A stretch of DNA of 64,000 bases from an uncultured Bacillota bacterium (GCA_949297575.1 CASFTB010000004.1:1-64000), one strand, 5' to 3'; shown: positions 8,731 to 17,479, counted from the first letter of the stretch. Notes: a model not told the origin generated them from the sequence alone. Translations and numbers: made by a program.

Positions 8731-8749
8731 GTACTATGTGTGGCATAAA
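8731..8749 (+). repeat. palindromic motif, copy A
   Basis: GTACTATGTGTGGCATAAA, core TATGT-GTG-GCATA at 8735-8747. It lies between convergent pheA and ylbJ. One of six copies of this motif in the window. Confidence 0.7.
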
Positions 8750-8761
8750 TGCCGGTTTTTC

Positions 8762-9745
8762 TCATTTTATGTATACGATCGCGGCGGCGAGAGAGAACGC
8801 AAGGATGCCCTGCACGGCTTTCAGGCCGATAAACGGAAGCGCCTTTACGCCCGCGGGGCAAAGGAAGGCGAGCTGCTGGGCGAGGATGCTCGCGCCGCCG
8901 AAGGTGACGACAAATGCGGTCAGGGGAAGGGAGAGCGGACTGCCTGCGGCGGCGAGGGCGGCACAGCCCTGCGTCCCTTCGAGCAGGCCGCGCGTCAGCC
9001 CTGCGGCGAGGGCGTGCGCGTTTTCCGCGCCGCGAAACAGCAGGGTAAAGATGGCTTGTGCGGGCTGCAACGCGCCAATGTCCGCGAGCATTTGTCCGAT
9101 GACGTAAAAGAGCGCGACGAAGCCTCCCACACACAGCACGGAGGTCACGGCGCCGCATACGCCGTCGGCAAAGGAGAGGGACTTCCCGTTCTCGTCTCCC
9201 CGCAGCGGCTGCGGCCTCTCCTCCGGCAGCCTTTTTGAAAAGGGCAGCGTGAGCAGGCAGAGAAGGAGGGCTGACAGCAGGTGCGCGGAAAGGAGAATGG
9301 CTCCCGCCCGCGCGCTCCCGTACAGGGTTCCGCCGACCGTTCCGAGGAGGAACATCGGCCCGGACGTCGAGCAGAGCAGGGCTGTCCGCAGCAGAGCGCC
9401 GCGAGGGATCTCTCCGCGCCGCGCGCAGTCCGCCACGGCGCGGCTGCCGACCGGGTAGCCGGAGATGGCGGAAAGAAAAAAGCAGAGAGCCGCGGCAGCG
9501 GGCAGGCGCGCTTTCCGCATGAGCGGCGCAAGCTTGCGCGAGGGGGCGGCACCTGCGCGGGAGAGCAGGGCGGAAAACACGAGGAAGGGGAAGAGCGCGG
9601 GCAATACCGCTTTTGCCCAGAGGGCGATGCCTTCCGCGCATGCGCCCGTATATTTTTGCGGAGAGACGGCCAGCAGTGCCGCCGCGCACACGAGCGCGGC
9701 AAACGTCGCCGCCCGCAAGATCCGCCTTTGTCCGGTCGCTGTCAT
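8762..9745 (-). CDS. ylbJ: YlbJ-like sporulation integral membrane protein
   Basis: 327 residues with about eight hydrophobic segments. SAISGYPVGSRAVADC and CSTSGPMFLLGTVGG match the paired gate-like motifs of the YlbJ/nucleoside-recognition family. In Bacillus subtilis ylbJ is sporulation-controlled and is needed for spore cortex formation. The start at 9745 is the first Met outside the neighbouring coding region; no clear ribosome site precedes it. It is divergent from the patatin gene with only 32 bases between the two starts. Confidence 0.8.
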   Translation of the reverse strand: MTATGQRRILRAATFAALVCAAALLAVSPQKYTGACAEGIALWAKAVLPALFPFLVFSALLSRAGAAPSRKLAPLMRKARLPAAAALCFFLSAISGYPVGSRAVADCARRGEIPRGALLRTALLCSTSGPMFLLGTVGGTLYGSARAGAILLSAHLLSALLLCLLTLPFSKRLPEERPQPLRGDENGKSLSFADGVCGAVTSVLCVGGFVALFYVIGQMLADIGALQPAQAIFTLLFRGAENAHALAAGLTRGLLEGTQGCAALAAAGSPLSLPLTAFVVTFGGASILAQQLAFLCPAGVKALPFIGLKAVQGILAFSLAAAIVYIK

Positions 9746-9777
9746 ACATAAAAATATATGAACGGAGTTGGAGGGAT

Positions 9778-10569
9778 ATGAAAAAGAAACTCGGCCTCGC
9801 TTTGGGGGCGGGCGGTACGCGCGGCATCGCGCATATCGGCTTTTTGAAGGCGCTGGAAGAGGAGGGCATTCGCCCCGATTATATTTCCGGTTCTTCGATG
9901 GGCAGCATCGTCGGAGCATGCTATGCGAAGGGCATGTCTCCCGAAGAGATGCTCGACATCATCAAAAAACTGACTGCCTTCGATATCATGGACATCGGAT
10001 TTCCCGTCCTCAGTACGCTGGGGCTCATGCGCTGGAACAAAGTGCGGCGCATGATGTCCTCCTTTTTGGGAGATTGTTCCTTTGAAGAGCTCGAGATCCC
10101 TTTTTCCTGCGTGTCGGTGGACGTAAAGTCTGGCAAGCTCGTCGAATTTCATGAAGGGAAAGTGGTGGATGCCATCCTCGCGTCCAGCTCCATCCCGACC
10201 ATCTTCCGCCCCGTCGAAAAGGATGGCATGCTGCTCGTAGACGGGTCCGTGCGCTGCCGCGTTCCTGTCCGGCAGGTCAAACACATGGGGGCGGACGTCG
10301 TCGTCGCGGTCGACGTGCTCGGGCCCGCCGCCGAGGTGGAGAAGGTGCCGAACGTCATCGCGCTGATCGCGCGCGTCTATGAAATCATGGACGCCTCCGC
10401 CGCCGAGCGCGACCGCCGCGGCAGCAGGCGCTTCGTCGACCTGTGGATAGAGCCGCAGATGGGCAATGTGTCGCAAACCAAACTGAAATACGAACCCGCC
10501 GCGTTTGAGGGCGGGTATGCGGCGGGCAAGGAGAACGCGGAAAAGATCCGCGCCCTTCTCGGCGAATGA
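9778..10569 (+). CDS. patatin-like phospholipase
   Basis: 263 residues. The oxyanion loop GAGGTRGIAHIG is at residues 10-21, the nucleophile elbow GSSMG at about 43 and the catalytic DGS at about 157, so the Ser-Asp dyad of patatin-like acyl hydrolases is complete. No signal peptide is seen, which suggests a cytoplasmic, membrane-associated lipase like RssA/YlbK. Its tight divergent pairing with ylbJ mirrors the ylbK-ylbJ neighbourhood of Bacillus. The ribosome site is GGAGGG. Confidence 0.9.
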   Translation: MKKKLGLALGAGGTRGIAHIGFLKALEEEGIRPDYISGSSMGSIVGACYAKGMSPEEMLDIIKKLTAFDIMDIGFPVLSTLGLMRWNKVRRMMSSFLGDCSFEELEIPFSCVSVDVKSGKLVEFHEGKVVDAILASSSIPTIFRPVEKDGMLLVDGSVRCRVPVRQVKHMGADVVVAVDVLGPAAEVEKVPNVIALIARVYEIMDASAAERDRRGSRRFVDLWIEPQMGNVSQTKLKYEPAAFEGGYAAGKENAEKIRALLGE

Positions 10570-10616
10570 CGCCCGCGCCGTAAGGCATGGAGGCGCTGTG
10601 TGCCTTCGGAGTTTTT

Positions 10617-11960
10617 ATGGACTTATTCGACCTCAATAACAACGAAAACGGAGCAAAGCCCCTCGCGGAAAAGATGCGCCCCAACAATTTAGACGAATTT
10701 GTAGGGCAAAACCACATCGTGGCGGAGGGGAGCCTGCTGCGCCGCGCCATCAGGCTGGACAGGCTGGGCAGCTGCATCTTCTGGGGGCCTCCCGGTTGCG
10801 GCAAGACGACGCTCGCCCACATCATCGCGCAGACGACGCACGGCAACTTCATCAAGCTGAATGCGGTACAGAGCGGCGTCGCAGACGTCAAAAAAGCAGT
10901 GGAGGACGCGAAGACGGCTCTCAAGCTGTACGGAAAAAAGACCTATCTTCTCTTGGATGAATGCCACCGCTTTAACAAGACGCAGTCGGATTCCCTTCTC
11001 CCCGCCATCGAACAGGGCACCATCCTCTTTATCGGCTCGACGACGGAAAATCCCTATGCGAGCATGACGCCTGCCATCGTCTCCCGCTGCCGCGTGTTCG
11101 AGTTTCGGCGGCTGTCCGAAGAGGAGATCGCGGGGGCGCTGCGGACCGCGCTCACCTCGCGCAAGGGACTCGCGGCGTACAGGGCGCAGGTAGAGGAGGA
11201 TGCGCTGTTGCACATCGCGCGGACGGCTGCGGGCGATCTGCGCACCGCCTACAATGCGCTGGAGCTCGCCGTCCTCACCACTCCTCCCGCGGCGGACGGC
11301 GAGATCCGTGTCACCCTGTCCGATGCCGAGCAGTCCATCCAGCGCAAGGCTCTCTCGTACAGCGAAGATTCTTACTACGATTTTCTCTCCGCATTCTGCA
11401 AGAGCCTGCGCGGCAGCGATCCCAACGCCGCGCTCTACTATGCATTCCGCCTCATCGAGGGCGGCTGCGACCCGATGCTCATCCTGCGTCGCCTAGTCGT
11501 CCATGCGAGCGAAGACGTCGGCATGGCGGACCCGAACGCGCTCGTCGTCGCGACCTCTGCGATGGTCGCCTTCGAGCACCTCGGCGCGCCCGAAGGGCTC
11601 ATTCCCCTCAGCAATGCCATTATTTACGTCTGTGAGGCGGAAAAATCCAACTCCGTCATCATCGCCATGGACGCGGCGAAGCGCGCCGCGCGCGAAGTGC
11701 GGGACGACAACGTTCCGCCTTATCTGAAAGACAATTCTTTCGGCAGCCGTGCGGACAAGGCGCAGAGCGCCGCATACAAATACCCGCACAATTACGGCGG
11801 GTGGGTAAAGCAGCAGTATTTGCCCGATTCCCTTAAAGACGCGGTCTTTTACCGTCCGCAGGGCAGGGGATACGAAAAGACGGTCGCGGAAGTGCGCCGC
11901 CGCAAGGGCATGCCCGACGATACCCTTTCCGATCCTCCCGAGGGGCGGCCGCACCCGTGA
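10617..11960 (+). CDS. rarA: replication-associated recombination protein A (RarA/MgsA AAA ATPase)
   Basis: 447 residues. Acts at stalled replication forks. Walker A GPPGCGKT lies at residues 57-64, Walker B LLLDECHRF at 111-118, sensor 1 STTENPY and the arginine-finger region SRCRVFEF follow. The C-terminal half with YKYPHNYGGWVKQQYLPD is the clamp-loader-like tetramerisation domain typical of the family. The start at 10617 follows a CGGAG site. It is 47 bases downstream of the patatin gene, possibly co-transcribed. Confidence 0.95.
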   Translation: MDLFDLNNNENGAKPLAEKMRPNNLDEFVGQNHIVAEGSLLRRAIRLDRLGSCIFWGPPGCGKTTLAHIIAQTTHGNFIKLNAVQSGVADVKKAVEDAKTALKLYGKKTYLLLDECHRFNKTQSDSLLPAIEQGTILFIGSTTENPYASMTPAIVSRCRVFEFRRLSEEEIAGALRTALTSRKGLAAYRAQVEEDALLHIARTAAGDLRTAYNALELAVLTTPPAADGEIRVTLSDAEQSIQRKALSYSEDSYYDFLSAFCKSLRGSDPNAALYYAFRLIEGGCDPMLILRRLVVHASEDVGMADPNALVVATSAMVAFEHLGAPEGLIPLSNAIIYVCEAEKSNSVIIAMDAAKRAAREVRDDNVPPYLKDNSFGSRADKAQSAAYKYPHNYGGWVKQQYLPDSLKDAVFYRPQGRGYEKTVAEVRRRKGMPDDTLSDPPEGRPHP

Positions 11961-12007
11961 CGGAATTGAACGGCAATGTACCGCTTCCCGATCGGTCTTG
12001 ACCGGAT

Positions 12008-12853
12008 CTATGGTCTTATTTCGCGCAGCACCTCTGCGACGTCCTCATCAAAAGAAAGCGTCTTTACGGCGTTTTCGGGGATGGCGCCGGGGTGCTGCGT
12101 ATTTATGCGGACGAGGAACACGTCTTTGTTTTCATACACCATACGTTCAAATGGAAAGCGGATAATGGTCGGCGTGTTGTAACCGACGCCGAGTTCCAAA
12201 AGCACCGTCCTTTTGCCGCGCGCCCTGTCGTAAAACTCTTCGTAACGTCGTTCTGCCGCATACCACGCCTTGTCCTGCACAAAGTATGCGTCCTTGCGGA
12301 TATTGACCTCCATTGCTCCGCCGCATACGGGGCACTTGGGAACAAGCGAAGAAGGAATGCGGCAGTCTTTCTGCTCCGCCGCCATTCTTCGAACGAGGCT
12401 TTCGTTGTCATACAGCCTGTCATGGCACCCCTTGGCGCATTGCAGTTTTCCGTAGTCGCCCTGCACGGCAAAGATGCGCTCGGGCGCAAACCCAGCCTTA
12501 TAAAACTGTGCGTCCACGTTGGTGGTGATGACGAAATAGTCCTTATCCCTGACGAGTTCAAACAGCCTTTGATAGAGCGGCAATGCGGGCGGCAGCCGGC
12601 GGTTCAACAAAATGTGCCGCGACCAATACGCCCACTTTTCTTCCTGCGTTTTGAATGGATAAAACCCCGCCGAATACATATCCGTCATGCCGTATTTCCG
12701 TATAAAATCGCCGAAGTTTTCCGTAAAACGGTGCCCGGAATAGGTAAGCCCCGCCGCAGACGATAGTCCCGAACCGCCGCCGATGAGCACGCATTCCGCC
12801 TCGTCGAGAAGCGAACGCAGCTTATGTATCCTGCCCGAAAAGCTCTCTTTCAT
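12008..12853 (-). CDS. class M sirtuin (SirTM), protein ADP-ribosylating type
   Basis: 281 residues of Sir2 fold. The NAD site GGGSGLSSAAGL is at residues 25-36. The class M marks are clear: TTNVD with N112 and AVQGDYG with Q131, where deacetylase sirtuins have a His. The 19-residue spacing between Asn and Gln matches the catalytic pair described for SirTMs. A zinc site is formed by CAKGC and CPVCGG. Known SirTMs add ADP-ribose to a lipoylated GcvH-like carrier protein. The gene overlaps the upstream macrodomain gene by 32 bases. The ATG at 12853 has an AAGGAGG site 12 bases away. Confidence 0.92.
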   Translation of the reverse strand: MKESFSGRIHKLRSLLDEAECVLIGGGSGLSSAAGLTYSGHRFTENFGDFIRKYGMTDMYSAGFYPFKTQEEKWAYWSRHILLNRRLPPALPLYQRLFELVRDKDYFVITTNVDAQFYKAGFAPERIFAVQGDYGKLQCAKGCHDRLYDNESLVRRMAAEQKDCRIPSSLVPKCPVCGGAMEVNIRKDAYFVQDKAWYAAERRYEEFYDRARGKRTVLLELGVGYNTPTIIRFPFERMVYENKDVFLVRINTQHPGAIPENAVKTLSFDEDVAEVLREIRP

Positions 12854-13589
12854 ACAGCACCTCATCCTCCTTCAAATACACATTGAATATGACTTTTAAC
12901 GAACTGCCCGTCTCCGATTTCCATTTTTTGACCGTATGCACCGCAAGGCGGCAGGCTTCGTCTTTCGGGTAACGGTATTCGCCAGTGGAAATACAGCAAA
13001 AGGAGAGAGTTGAAAGTTTCATCTCCGCCGCCATATTTAGACAGGAGAGATAACAGCTTTCAAGGTCGCGGCGGTTTTGCTTTGTCACGCCGCCATAGAC
13101 GATGGAGCCTACGGTATGGAAAATGTAGCGCGAAGGCAGGTTGTATGCCTTGGTTACTTTCACCTTCCCGTTCGGCTCTTCGCCGCCGCGTATGACAGCG
13201 TTGCAATCGAGGCGCACCCGTACGCCCGCCGCCGAATGTATGACATTGTCGATACAGTTATGAAGAGGATGAAAGCAACCGAGGAGCGCGGAATTGCAGG
13301 CGTTGACGACGGCGTCTGCATTCAGCCGCGTGATGTCGCCCCGCCACAAGGCAATGCCGTCCCGATAAACAAATCCGTTTGCATCGACGATGCCGCGCTC
13401 CTTAGTCCTTTGCGAGAGATATTCGTCCTGCAAGAGCAAAAACTCTTTCGTGACGGGCATGGGCGGGCGAACATTGCAAAGCGCACGGAAAAGATCCGGT
13501 TTTTGTTCATCCGAAATAAGCGGTACGGCTTCGCCGCGCTCTTCACAGAGAATTTGTATCAATCTGTCGAGAATTTCGTTTTGCGCCAT
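12822..13589 (-). CDS. zinc-type macrodomain protein-ADP-ribose hydrolase
   Basis: 255 residues. An N-terminal helical part of about 75 residues is followed by a macrodomain with WRGDITRLNADAVVNACNS. The stretch GCFHPLHNC carries C105, H110 and C112, the zinc-ligand pattern of the class found in SirTM operons of Staphylococcus and Streptococcus. These enzymes remove the ADP-ribose that SirTM attaches. An AAAGGAG ribosome site sets the start. It is translationally coupled to the sirtuin gene, so writer and eraser are made together. Confidence 0.92.
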   Translation of the reverse strand: MAQNEILDRLIQILCEERGEAVPLISDEQKPDLFRALCNVRPPMPVTKEFLLLQDEYLSQRTKERGIVDANGFVYRDGIALWRGDITRLNADAVVNACNSALLGCFHPLHNCIDNVIHSAAGVRVRLDCNAVIRGGEEPNGKVKVTKAYNLPSRYIFHTVGSIVYGGVTKQNRRDLESCYLSCLNMAAEMKLSTLSFCCISTGEYRYPKDEACRLAVHTVKKWKSETGSSLKVIFNVYLKEDEVLYERELFGQDT

Positions 13590-13679
13590 AAGATTTATCT
13601 CCTTTATGTTCGATATTACCCGCCAAAGCACGCAAGCGCGATCGAAACGACCGCGCTTGTCGGATATATATTGCTTATA

Positions 13680-14318
13680 TTACTTCCCGATGACGGAAAA
13701 ACGCTTCTGAATGTTGTTTGCGTTTTCGATCTCGTCGATCATGGCGATGGCGTAGTCGGCATAGCTGATGCGGCTCTCACCCTTTTCGTTGACGAAGTAT
13801 TCTTCGCCGCCGAGAAGATATTCGCCCGTCCGTTCGCCGTCCGCCACAAAGTCGCCTGCGGGGGAGAGATACGTCCACTGCACGTCAAAGCGCTTGCGAA
13901 GTTCGGCGAGCGCTTCGCCCATGTTGTTTGCGAGCGGCTTGAACACGTCGGGGAAGCTCTCCAAATCCTTGACCTGCACGGTGTGTTCAGGGCTTACATA
14001 CAAGCTGCCTGCGCCGCCGACGACGAGAAGACGGACTTTCGTGCCGCTCAAAATGTCGCACAGGTGCGCAAGCGACGTCTTGTGGAGAGGAAGCGTTTCG
14101 GGCGTCCATGCGCCGAATGCGTCGATGACGACATCGAACCCGATGAGATCTTCGCGCGTCAAATCGAACAGGTCTTTTACAACCGTATTTGCCTTGGCGT
14201 TCTCGACTTTGTCGCTGCCGCGTATAAACCCCGTCACCTCATATCCGCGGGAAACTGCCTCGTTTACGAGCAGCTTGCCCTGCTTGCCTGCCGCACAAAT
14301 GATCGCTACTTTTTTCAT
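13680..14318 (-). CDS. NAD(P)-binding Rossmann protein, NmrA/atypical SDR type
   Basis: 212 residues. The nucleotide loop AAGKQGKLLV is at about residues 8-17, and VIDAFGAW and LLVVGGAGSLYV follow the pattern of YwnB/NAD(P)H-binding-13 proteins. The classical Tyr-X3-Lys is not evident, so a sensor or quinone-reductase-like role is as likely as a true dehydrogenase. It is divergent from the HxlR regulator, a very common arrangement in which HxlR controls the reductase. It precedes the macrodomain gene by 90 bases on the same strand, with an inverted repeat (CAAGCGCG/CGCGCTTG) between. Confidence 0.85.
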   Translation of the reverse strand: MKKVAIICAAGKQGKLLVNEAVSRGYEVTGFIRGSDKVENAKANTVVKDLFDLTREDLIGFDVVIDAFGAWTPETLPLHKTSLAHLCDILSGTKVRLLVVGGAGSLYVSPEHTVQVKDLESFPDVFKPLANNMGEALAELRKRFDVQWTYLSPAGDFVADGERTGEYLLGGEEYFVNEKGESRISYADYAIAMIDEIENANNIQKRFSVIGK

Positions 14319-14414
14319 GATAGATATCTCCAAGAAATTTTGATTTGCTGTAACCTTTCTGATTACGGGCACAGTATAACAAACACGGGAAAAATTTTCT
14401 TGGAAGTTACTTTT

Positions 14415-14431
14415 CTATTATTTGATAATAG
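14415..14431. promoter_or_regulatory. candidate HxlR operator
   Basis: CTATTAT-TTG-ATAATAG is a perfect 7-bp dyad between the two divergent starts. It is flanked by direct repeats GTTACTT at about 14406 and 14436. Position and symmetry suit autoregulation by the adjacent HxlR gene. Confidence 0.5.
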
Positions 14432-14460
14432 ATTTGTTACTTAGTTTCTTTTTTGAACTA

Positions 14461-14489
14461 TTGACTTTTTAAGGCGCTTTTGCTACAAT
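14461..14489 (+). promoter_or_regulatory. promoter of the HxlR gene
   Basis: TTGACT (14461-14466), 17-base spacer, TACAAT (14484-14489). Confidence 0.75.
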
Positions 14490-14513
14490 AAAAGAAAAAA
14501 AGGAGCGCTCACT

Positions 14514-14840
14514 ATGCTGACAAAAGAAGAATTGCCCGAATGCCCCGTAGCGACGACGGTACAGCTCATCGGAAATAAATGGAAACTGCTTATTTTGCGC
14601 AATCTCATCTATAACGGGGCGCAGCGGTTCACCGATTTTCCCAAGACCATTCCCGGCATCAGCAAAAAAGTGCTGACGGACAATCTGCGCGCGCTGGAAA
14701 GCGACGGGCTCATCGAACGCGAAGTATTTGCGGAAGTCCCGCCGCGCGTCGTCTATTCTCTGTCCGACCTCGGTAAAACATTGAAGCCCATCTTAGACGC
14801 CATGTTCGATTGGGGAACGGAATACAAAAACAGCCTATGA
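14514..14840 (+). CDS. HxlR-family winged-helix transcriptional regulator
   Basis: 108 residues, the usual size. CPVATTVQLIGNKWKLLILR is the family start; C10 corresponds to the conserved Cys that in HypR and QsrR-type members senses disulfide or electrophile stress. ISKKVLTDNLRALESDGLI is the recognition helix and wing. Ribosome site AAGGAG. Divergent from the NAD(P)-binding gene, which is its likely target together with the macrodomain and sirtuin genes further down. Confidence 0.9.
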   Translation: MLTKEELPECPVATTVQLIGNKWKLLILRNLIYNGAQRFTDFPKTIPGISKKVLTDNLRALESDGLIEREVFAEVPPRVVYSLSDLGKTLKPILDAMFDWGTEYKNSL

Positions 14841-14903
14841 TCTTTTCGATACAAAAAACCGGCTGCAATGTACATTTGCCGTCTTTCGGTCCGATCGCGC
14901 GAT

Positions 14904-14936
14904 AAAACCCCGCCCGCAGCATGCGGACGGGGTTTT
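14904..14936. terminator. bidirectional terminator
   Basis: AAAACCCCG-C-CCGC with its complement around an AGCAT loop, ending in TTTT on one strand and in TTTT on the other. It serves the convergent hxlR and nitroreductase genes. Confidence 0.8.
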
Positions 14937-14955
14937 ACAGTCTATCCGGTCTCGA

Positions 14956-15492
14956 TCATTCTATGTAATCGACGCCGGTCACGTCATTTTTGGGGGCGGT
15001 GCGGGGAGCGGTCTTATCCTTCGCGAAACCTATGGCGGCGCTGCCGATGGGGGTAAATCCTGCGGGCAGGCGCAGGAGGGAATGGAATTCTTTTTCCTGT
15101 GCAGAGCCGCGCATCGCGCGTATGGCGCCCTGCACGTACAGGCTTCCCAGCCCGAGGTCGGTCGCGGCGAGGAGCATGTTTTCGATCATGCAGGCGGCGT
15201 TCGCGTATTCGGTATGCTCGTCGGGCCGCCTGCCGGACACGACGATCAGCGCCGCCGCGCCGTGCACGGGGTCGGCCTGCGCGTCTCCGCTCTGTCTGCG
15301 GCAGAGCTCTGTAAATTTTTTTACGGCGCCCGGCGTTGCGAGCACGGAGAGGTGCAGGCTCTCGTACATGTGCATGCCGACAGGGGCATACAGCGCTGCG
15401 GAAACGATCTCTTCGATGTCGCCGCGGGGGACGGGCCTGTCTTCGAAGTCGCGCACGGAAACGCGCGCGGCCATGCTGTCGAATGTATTCAT
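14956..15492 (-). CDS. nitroreductase-family flavoprotein
   Basis: 178 residues. FMN-binding marks are the N-terminal ARVSVRDFEDRPV, the central AACMIENMLLAATDLGLGS and the C-terminal IGFAKDKT. Members reduce quinones, nitro compounds or act in cofactor metabolism using NAD(P)H; the substrate cannot be inferred. The start follows AAGGAG. It is the last gene of a minus-strand group with DUF1292 and fumarase and lies next to the redox-linked HxlR island. Confidence 0.88.
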   Translation of the reverse strand: MNTFDSMAARVSVRDFEDRPVPRGDIEEIVSAALYAPVGMHMYESLHLSVLATPGAVKKFTELCRRQSGDAQADPVHGAAALIVVSGRRPDEHTEYANAACMIENMLLAATDLGLGSLYVQGAIRAMRGSAQEKEFHSLLRLPAGFTPIGSAAIGFAKDKTAPRTAPKNDVTGVDYIE

Positions 15493-15541
15493 AGAATGCT
15501 CCTTAAATAAAATGTTGAACGATACGGGCACGGCCGCCCGG

Positions 15542-15883
15542 TCAATCTTCTGTGTCGATGCCGTGTTCTCTGAGGCTTGCTTCATAGACGGCAAAAACGG
15601 CGCGGGCAACTTTCTCGTCCTGCTCGGCGTGAAGGGTCGTTTCTCCCTCTTTATCGACGTCCACGCGGAAGACGATCGCTTCCATTTCACCGACGCCTTC
15701 GATCTCGTCGAGCGGGGCAAGGATGGCAAAGAGATGTTTTTCGTCGTTTACTTCATAAGGTGTGACAAAGACCTGGCTGAACGTCAAGGGATTTCCGTCC
15801 TCGTCTATGAGGACAATGGGGTCTGTATTGTCGGGGTCGAGCAGTACGTCGAGCAGATCGATGGGTACAAGTTCTTCACGCAT
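15542..15883 (-). CDS. DUF1292 protein (YrzB-like)
   Basis: 113 residues, highly acidic. The N-terminal half DPIVLIDEDGNPLTF and the following YEVNDEKHLFAIL match DUF1292, a small Firmicutes family of unknown function. It is 14 bases from the fumarase beta gene. Confidence 0.85.
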   Translation of the reverse strand: MREELVPIDLLDVLLDPDNTDPIVLIDEDGNPLTFSQVFVTPYEVNDEKHLFAILAPLDEIEGVGEMEAIVFRVDVDKEGETTLHAEQDEKVARAVFAVYEASLREHGIDTED

Positions 15884-15897
15884 GTAAAATTTACCTC

Positions 15898-16422
15898 CTA
15901 TCTCTTATAAATATTTCCGCCGCGGCTGTCGATGGCGACGATGCAGGGGAAGTCCTTGACGAGGAAGCGGTACACCGCCTCGCTCAACAGGTCGGGGAAG
16001 GCGACGATCTCGCTCTTCTGAATGGCGTTCCCGTAGAGCGCGCCGGCACCGCCGATGGCGGCAAAATATACGGAGCCGTTTTTGACGATGCTTTCGCAGA
16101 CCGCCTCGCTGCGTTCTCCCTTGCCGATCATCCCTTTCAGCCCGAGCTCGAGCAGGCGGGGGGTAAAGGAGTCCATACGGGCGCTCGTCGTGGGGCCGCA
16201 GCTCCCGCACGCTTTTCCCGCAGGTGCAGGGCAGGGACCCGCATAGTAGATGGTCTCCCCCGCGAGTGAAAAGGGGAGCGCCTCGCCGCGGTCGAGAAAT
16301 TCGCAGATGCGCCTGTGCGCGCAGTCGCGCCCCGTCAGTATCTCGCCGGAGAGGAGTACGCTCTCTCCCGCGGAAAGGCCGCGGATGACTTCTTCTTTTA
16401 ACGGAAGTTCTATTCTTTTCAT
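15898..16422 (-). CDS. class I fumarate hydratase, beta (C-terminal) subunit
   Basis: 174 residues. PTTSARMD is the signature of the beta domain of the iron-sulfur hydro-lyases, and GKGERS and VYFAAIGGAGALYG fit the family. With the alpha subunit it interconverts fumarate and malate; the related L-tartrate dehydratase cannot be excluded from sequence alone. It is separated from the alpha gene by an unusually long 185 bases holding a copy of the palindromic motif, whereas most such pairs are nearly contiguous. Confidence 0.9.
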   Translation of the reverse strand: MKRIELPLKEEVIRGLSAGESVLLSGEILTGRDCAHRRICEFLDRGEALPFSLAGETIYYAGPCPAPAGKACGSCGPTTSARMDSFTPRLLELGLKGMIGKGERSEAVCESIVKNGSVYFAAIGGAGALYGNAIQKSEIVAFPDLLSEAVYRFLVKDFPCIVAIDSRGGNIYKR

Positions 16423-16563
16423 GTCGCTTTTCCCTCCTTTTTGCGGGGATGCTTCTCTGTTTTTCTGCGTTCGCCGCGAAAAACGCGCGGCCGCCCGCTG
16501 CGCTTTTCCGCCCTGAAACGGCGCATTTTTCGGGAAATCTGCGCGGTTTTGGCGTATTTCGCA

Positions 16564-16582
16564 GTACTATGCGTGGCATAAA
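16564..16582 (+). repeat. palindromic motif, copy B
   Basis: GTACTATGCGTGGCATAAA with a perfect core TATGC-GTG-GCATA at 16568-16580, between the two fumarase subunit genes. Confidence 0.75.
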
Positions 16583-16607
16583 CGGGGCTTATTTCGGTTT
16601 GTAGCGG

Positions 16608-17450
16608 TCAGATCTCCGCGCTTTCGCAGCGCATGCAGTGGCACTGGATATTTACGGCGACGGGCAGCCCCGCGATATGTGTGGGGAGCACTTCGCACAG
16701 GACGCCGAGGGCGGTCGTCTTTCCGCCGAATCCCTGCGGCCCGATGCCGAGGGCGTTGATGCGCTCCAATGCCTCCCGTTCGATGGCCGCGATGTCCGCG
16801 CGCGGATGGCGCGTGCCCAAGGGGCGGGTGAGCGCCTTCTTTGCGAGGAATGCGCAGGTATCGAAGGTACCCCCGATGCCCACGCCGCAGATGACGGGCG
16901 GGCAGGGCTTGCTGCCTGCGAGGCGCACCGTCTCGACGATGCTGTCCACGATCCCGCTCACGCCCTGCGCGGGGGTGAGCATGTACAGGCGAGACATATT
17001 TTCGCTGCCGAAGCCTTTGGGCAGGAAGGTCAGTTTTATCTTGTCTCCCGGCACGATCTCCGTGTGCAGAGAGGCGGGCGTATTGTCTGCCGTATTCACG
17101 CGCGTGATCGGGTCGCAGACGCTTTTGCGGAAGCAATGGTCTGCGTAGGCGCGGCGCACGCCCGCGTTCACGGCGTCCGTGAGCGGGGCGCCTTCGATGT
17201 GAACGTCCTGTCCGATCTCCGCGAGCACGACGGCATAGCCGGTATCCTGGCAGACGGCCATCCTTTCCCGCGCGGCCGTCTCCGCGTTATCCAGAAGGGT
17301 GGAGAGCGAAAAGCGCGCGGCACTGCCCGGCTCTTCGCGCGCCTCCGCCTCCCGCAACGCGCCTTCGCAGGGGGCGGTCAGGCGGAGACAGGCACGGCCC
17401 GCGAGGCCGTATATGGTTTCTTCGATCAGTCCGGATGCAATGATGCGCAT
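16608..17450 (-). CDS. class I fumarate hydratase, alpha (N-terminal) subunit
   Basis: 280 residues. VCQDTGYAVV carries one cluster cysteine and the CPPVICGVGIGGTFD region the central site; RVNTADNTP and GFGGKTTALGV are also conserved. This oxygen-sensitive [4Fe-4S] type is usual in anaerobes. The C-terminal QCHCMRC has more Cys than the common QCHVARH. Start follows a GGAGGAAAAGTC site behind its own promoter. Confidence 0.92.
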   Translation of the reverse strand: MRIIASGLIEETIYGLAGRACLRLTAPCEGALREAEAREEPGSAARFSLSTLLDNAETAARERMAVCQDTGYAVVLAEIGQDVHIEGAPLTDAVNAGVRRAYADHCFRKSVCDPITRVNTADNTPASLHTEIVPGDKIKLTFLPKGFGSENMSRLYMLTPAQGVSGIVDSIVETVRLAGSKPCPPVICGVGIGGTFDTCAFLAKKALTRPLGTRHPRADIAAIEREALERINALGIGPQGFGGKTTALGVLCEVLPTHIAGLPVAVNIQCHCMRCESAEI

Positions 17451-17479
17451 GACTTTTCCTCCGCTTCGTATCTTTTTCT

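Noticed and set aside
13620..13660. Inverted repeat CAAGCGCG/CGCGCTTG as a terminator
   Set aside because: No T-run on the minus strand after the NAD(P)-binding gene; kept only as a remark in that entry.
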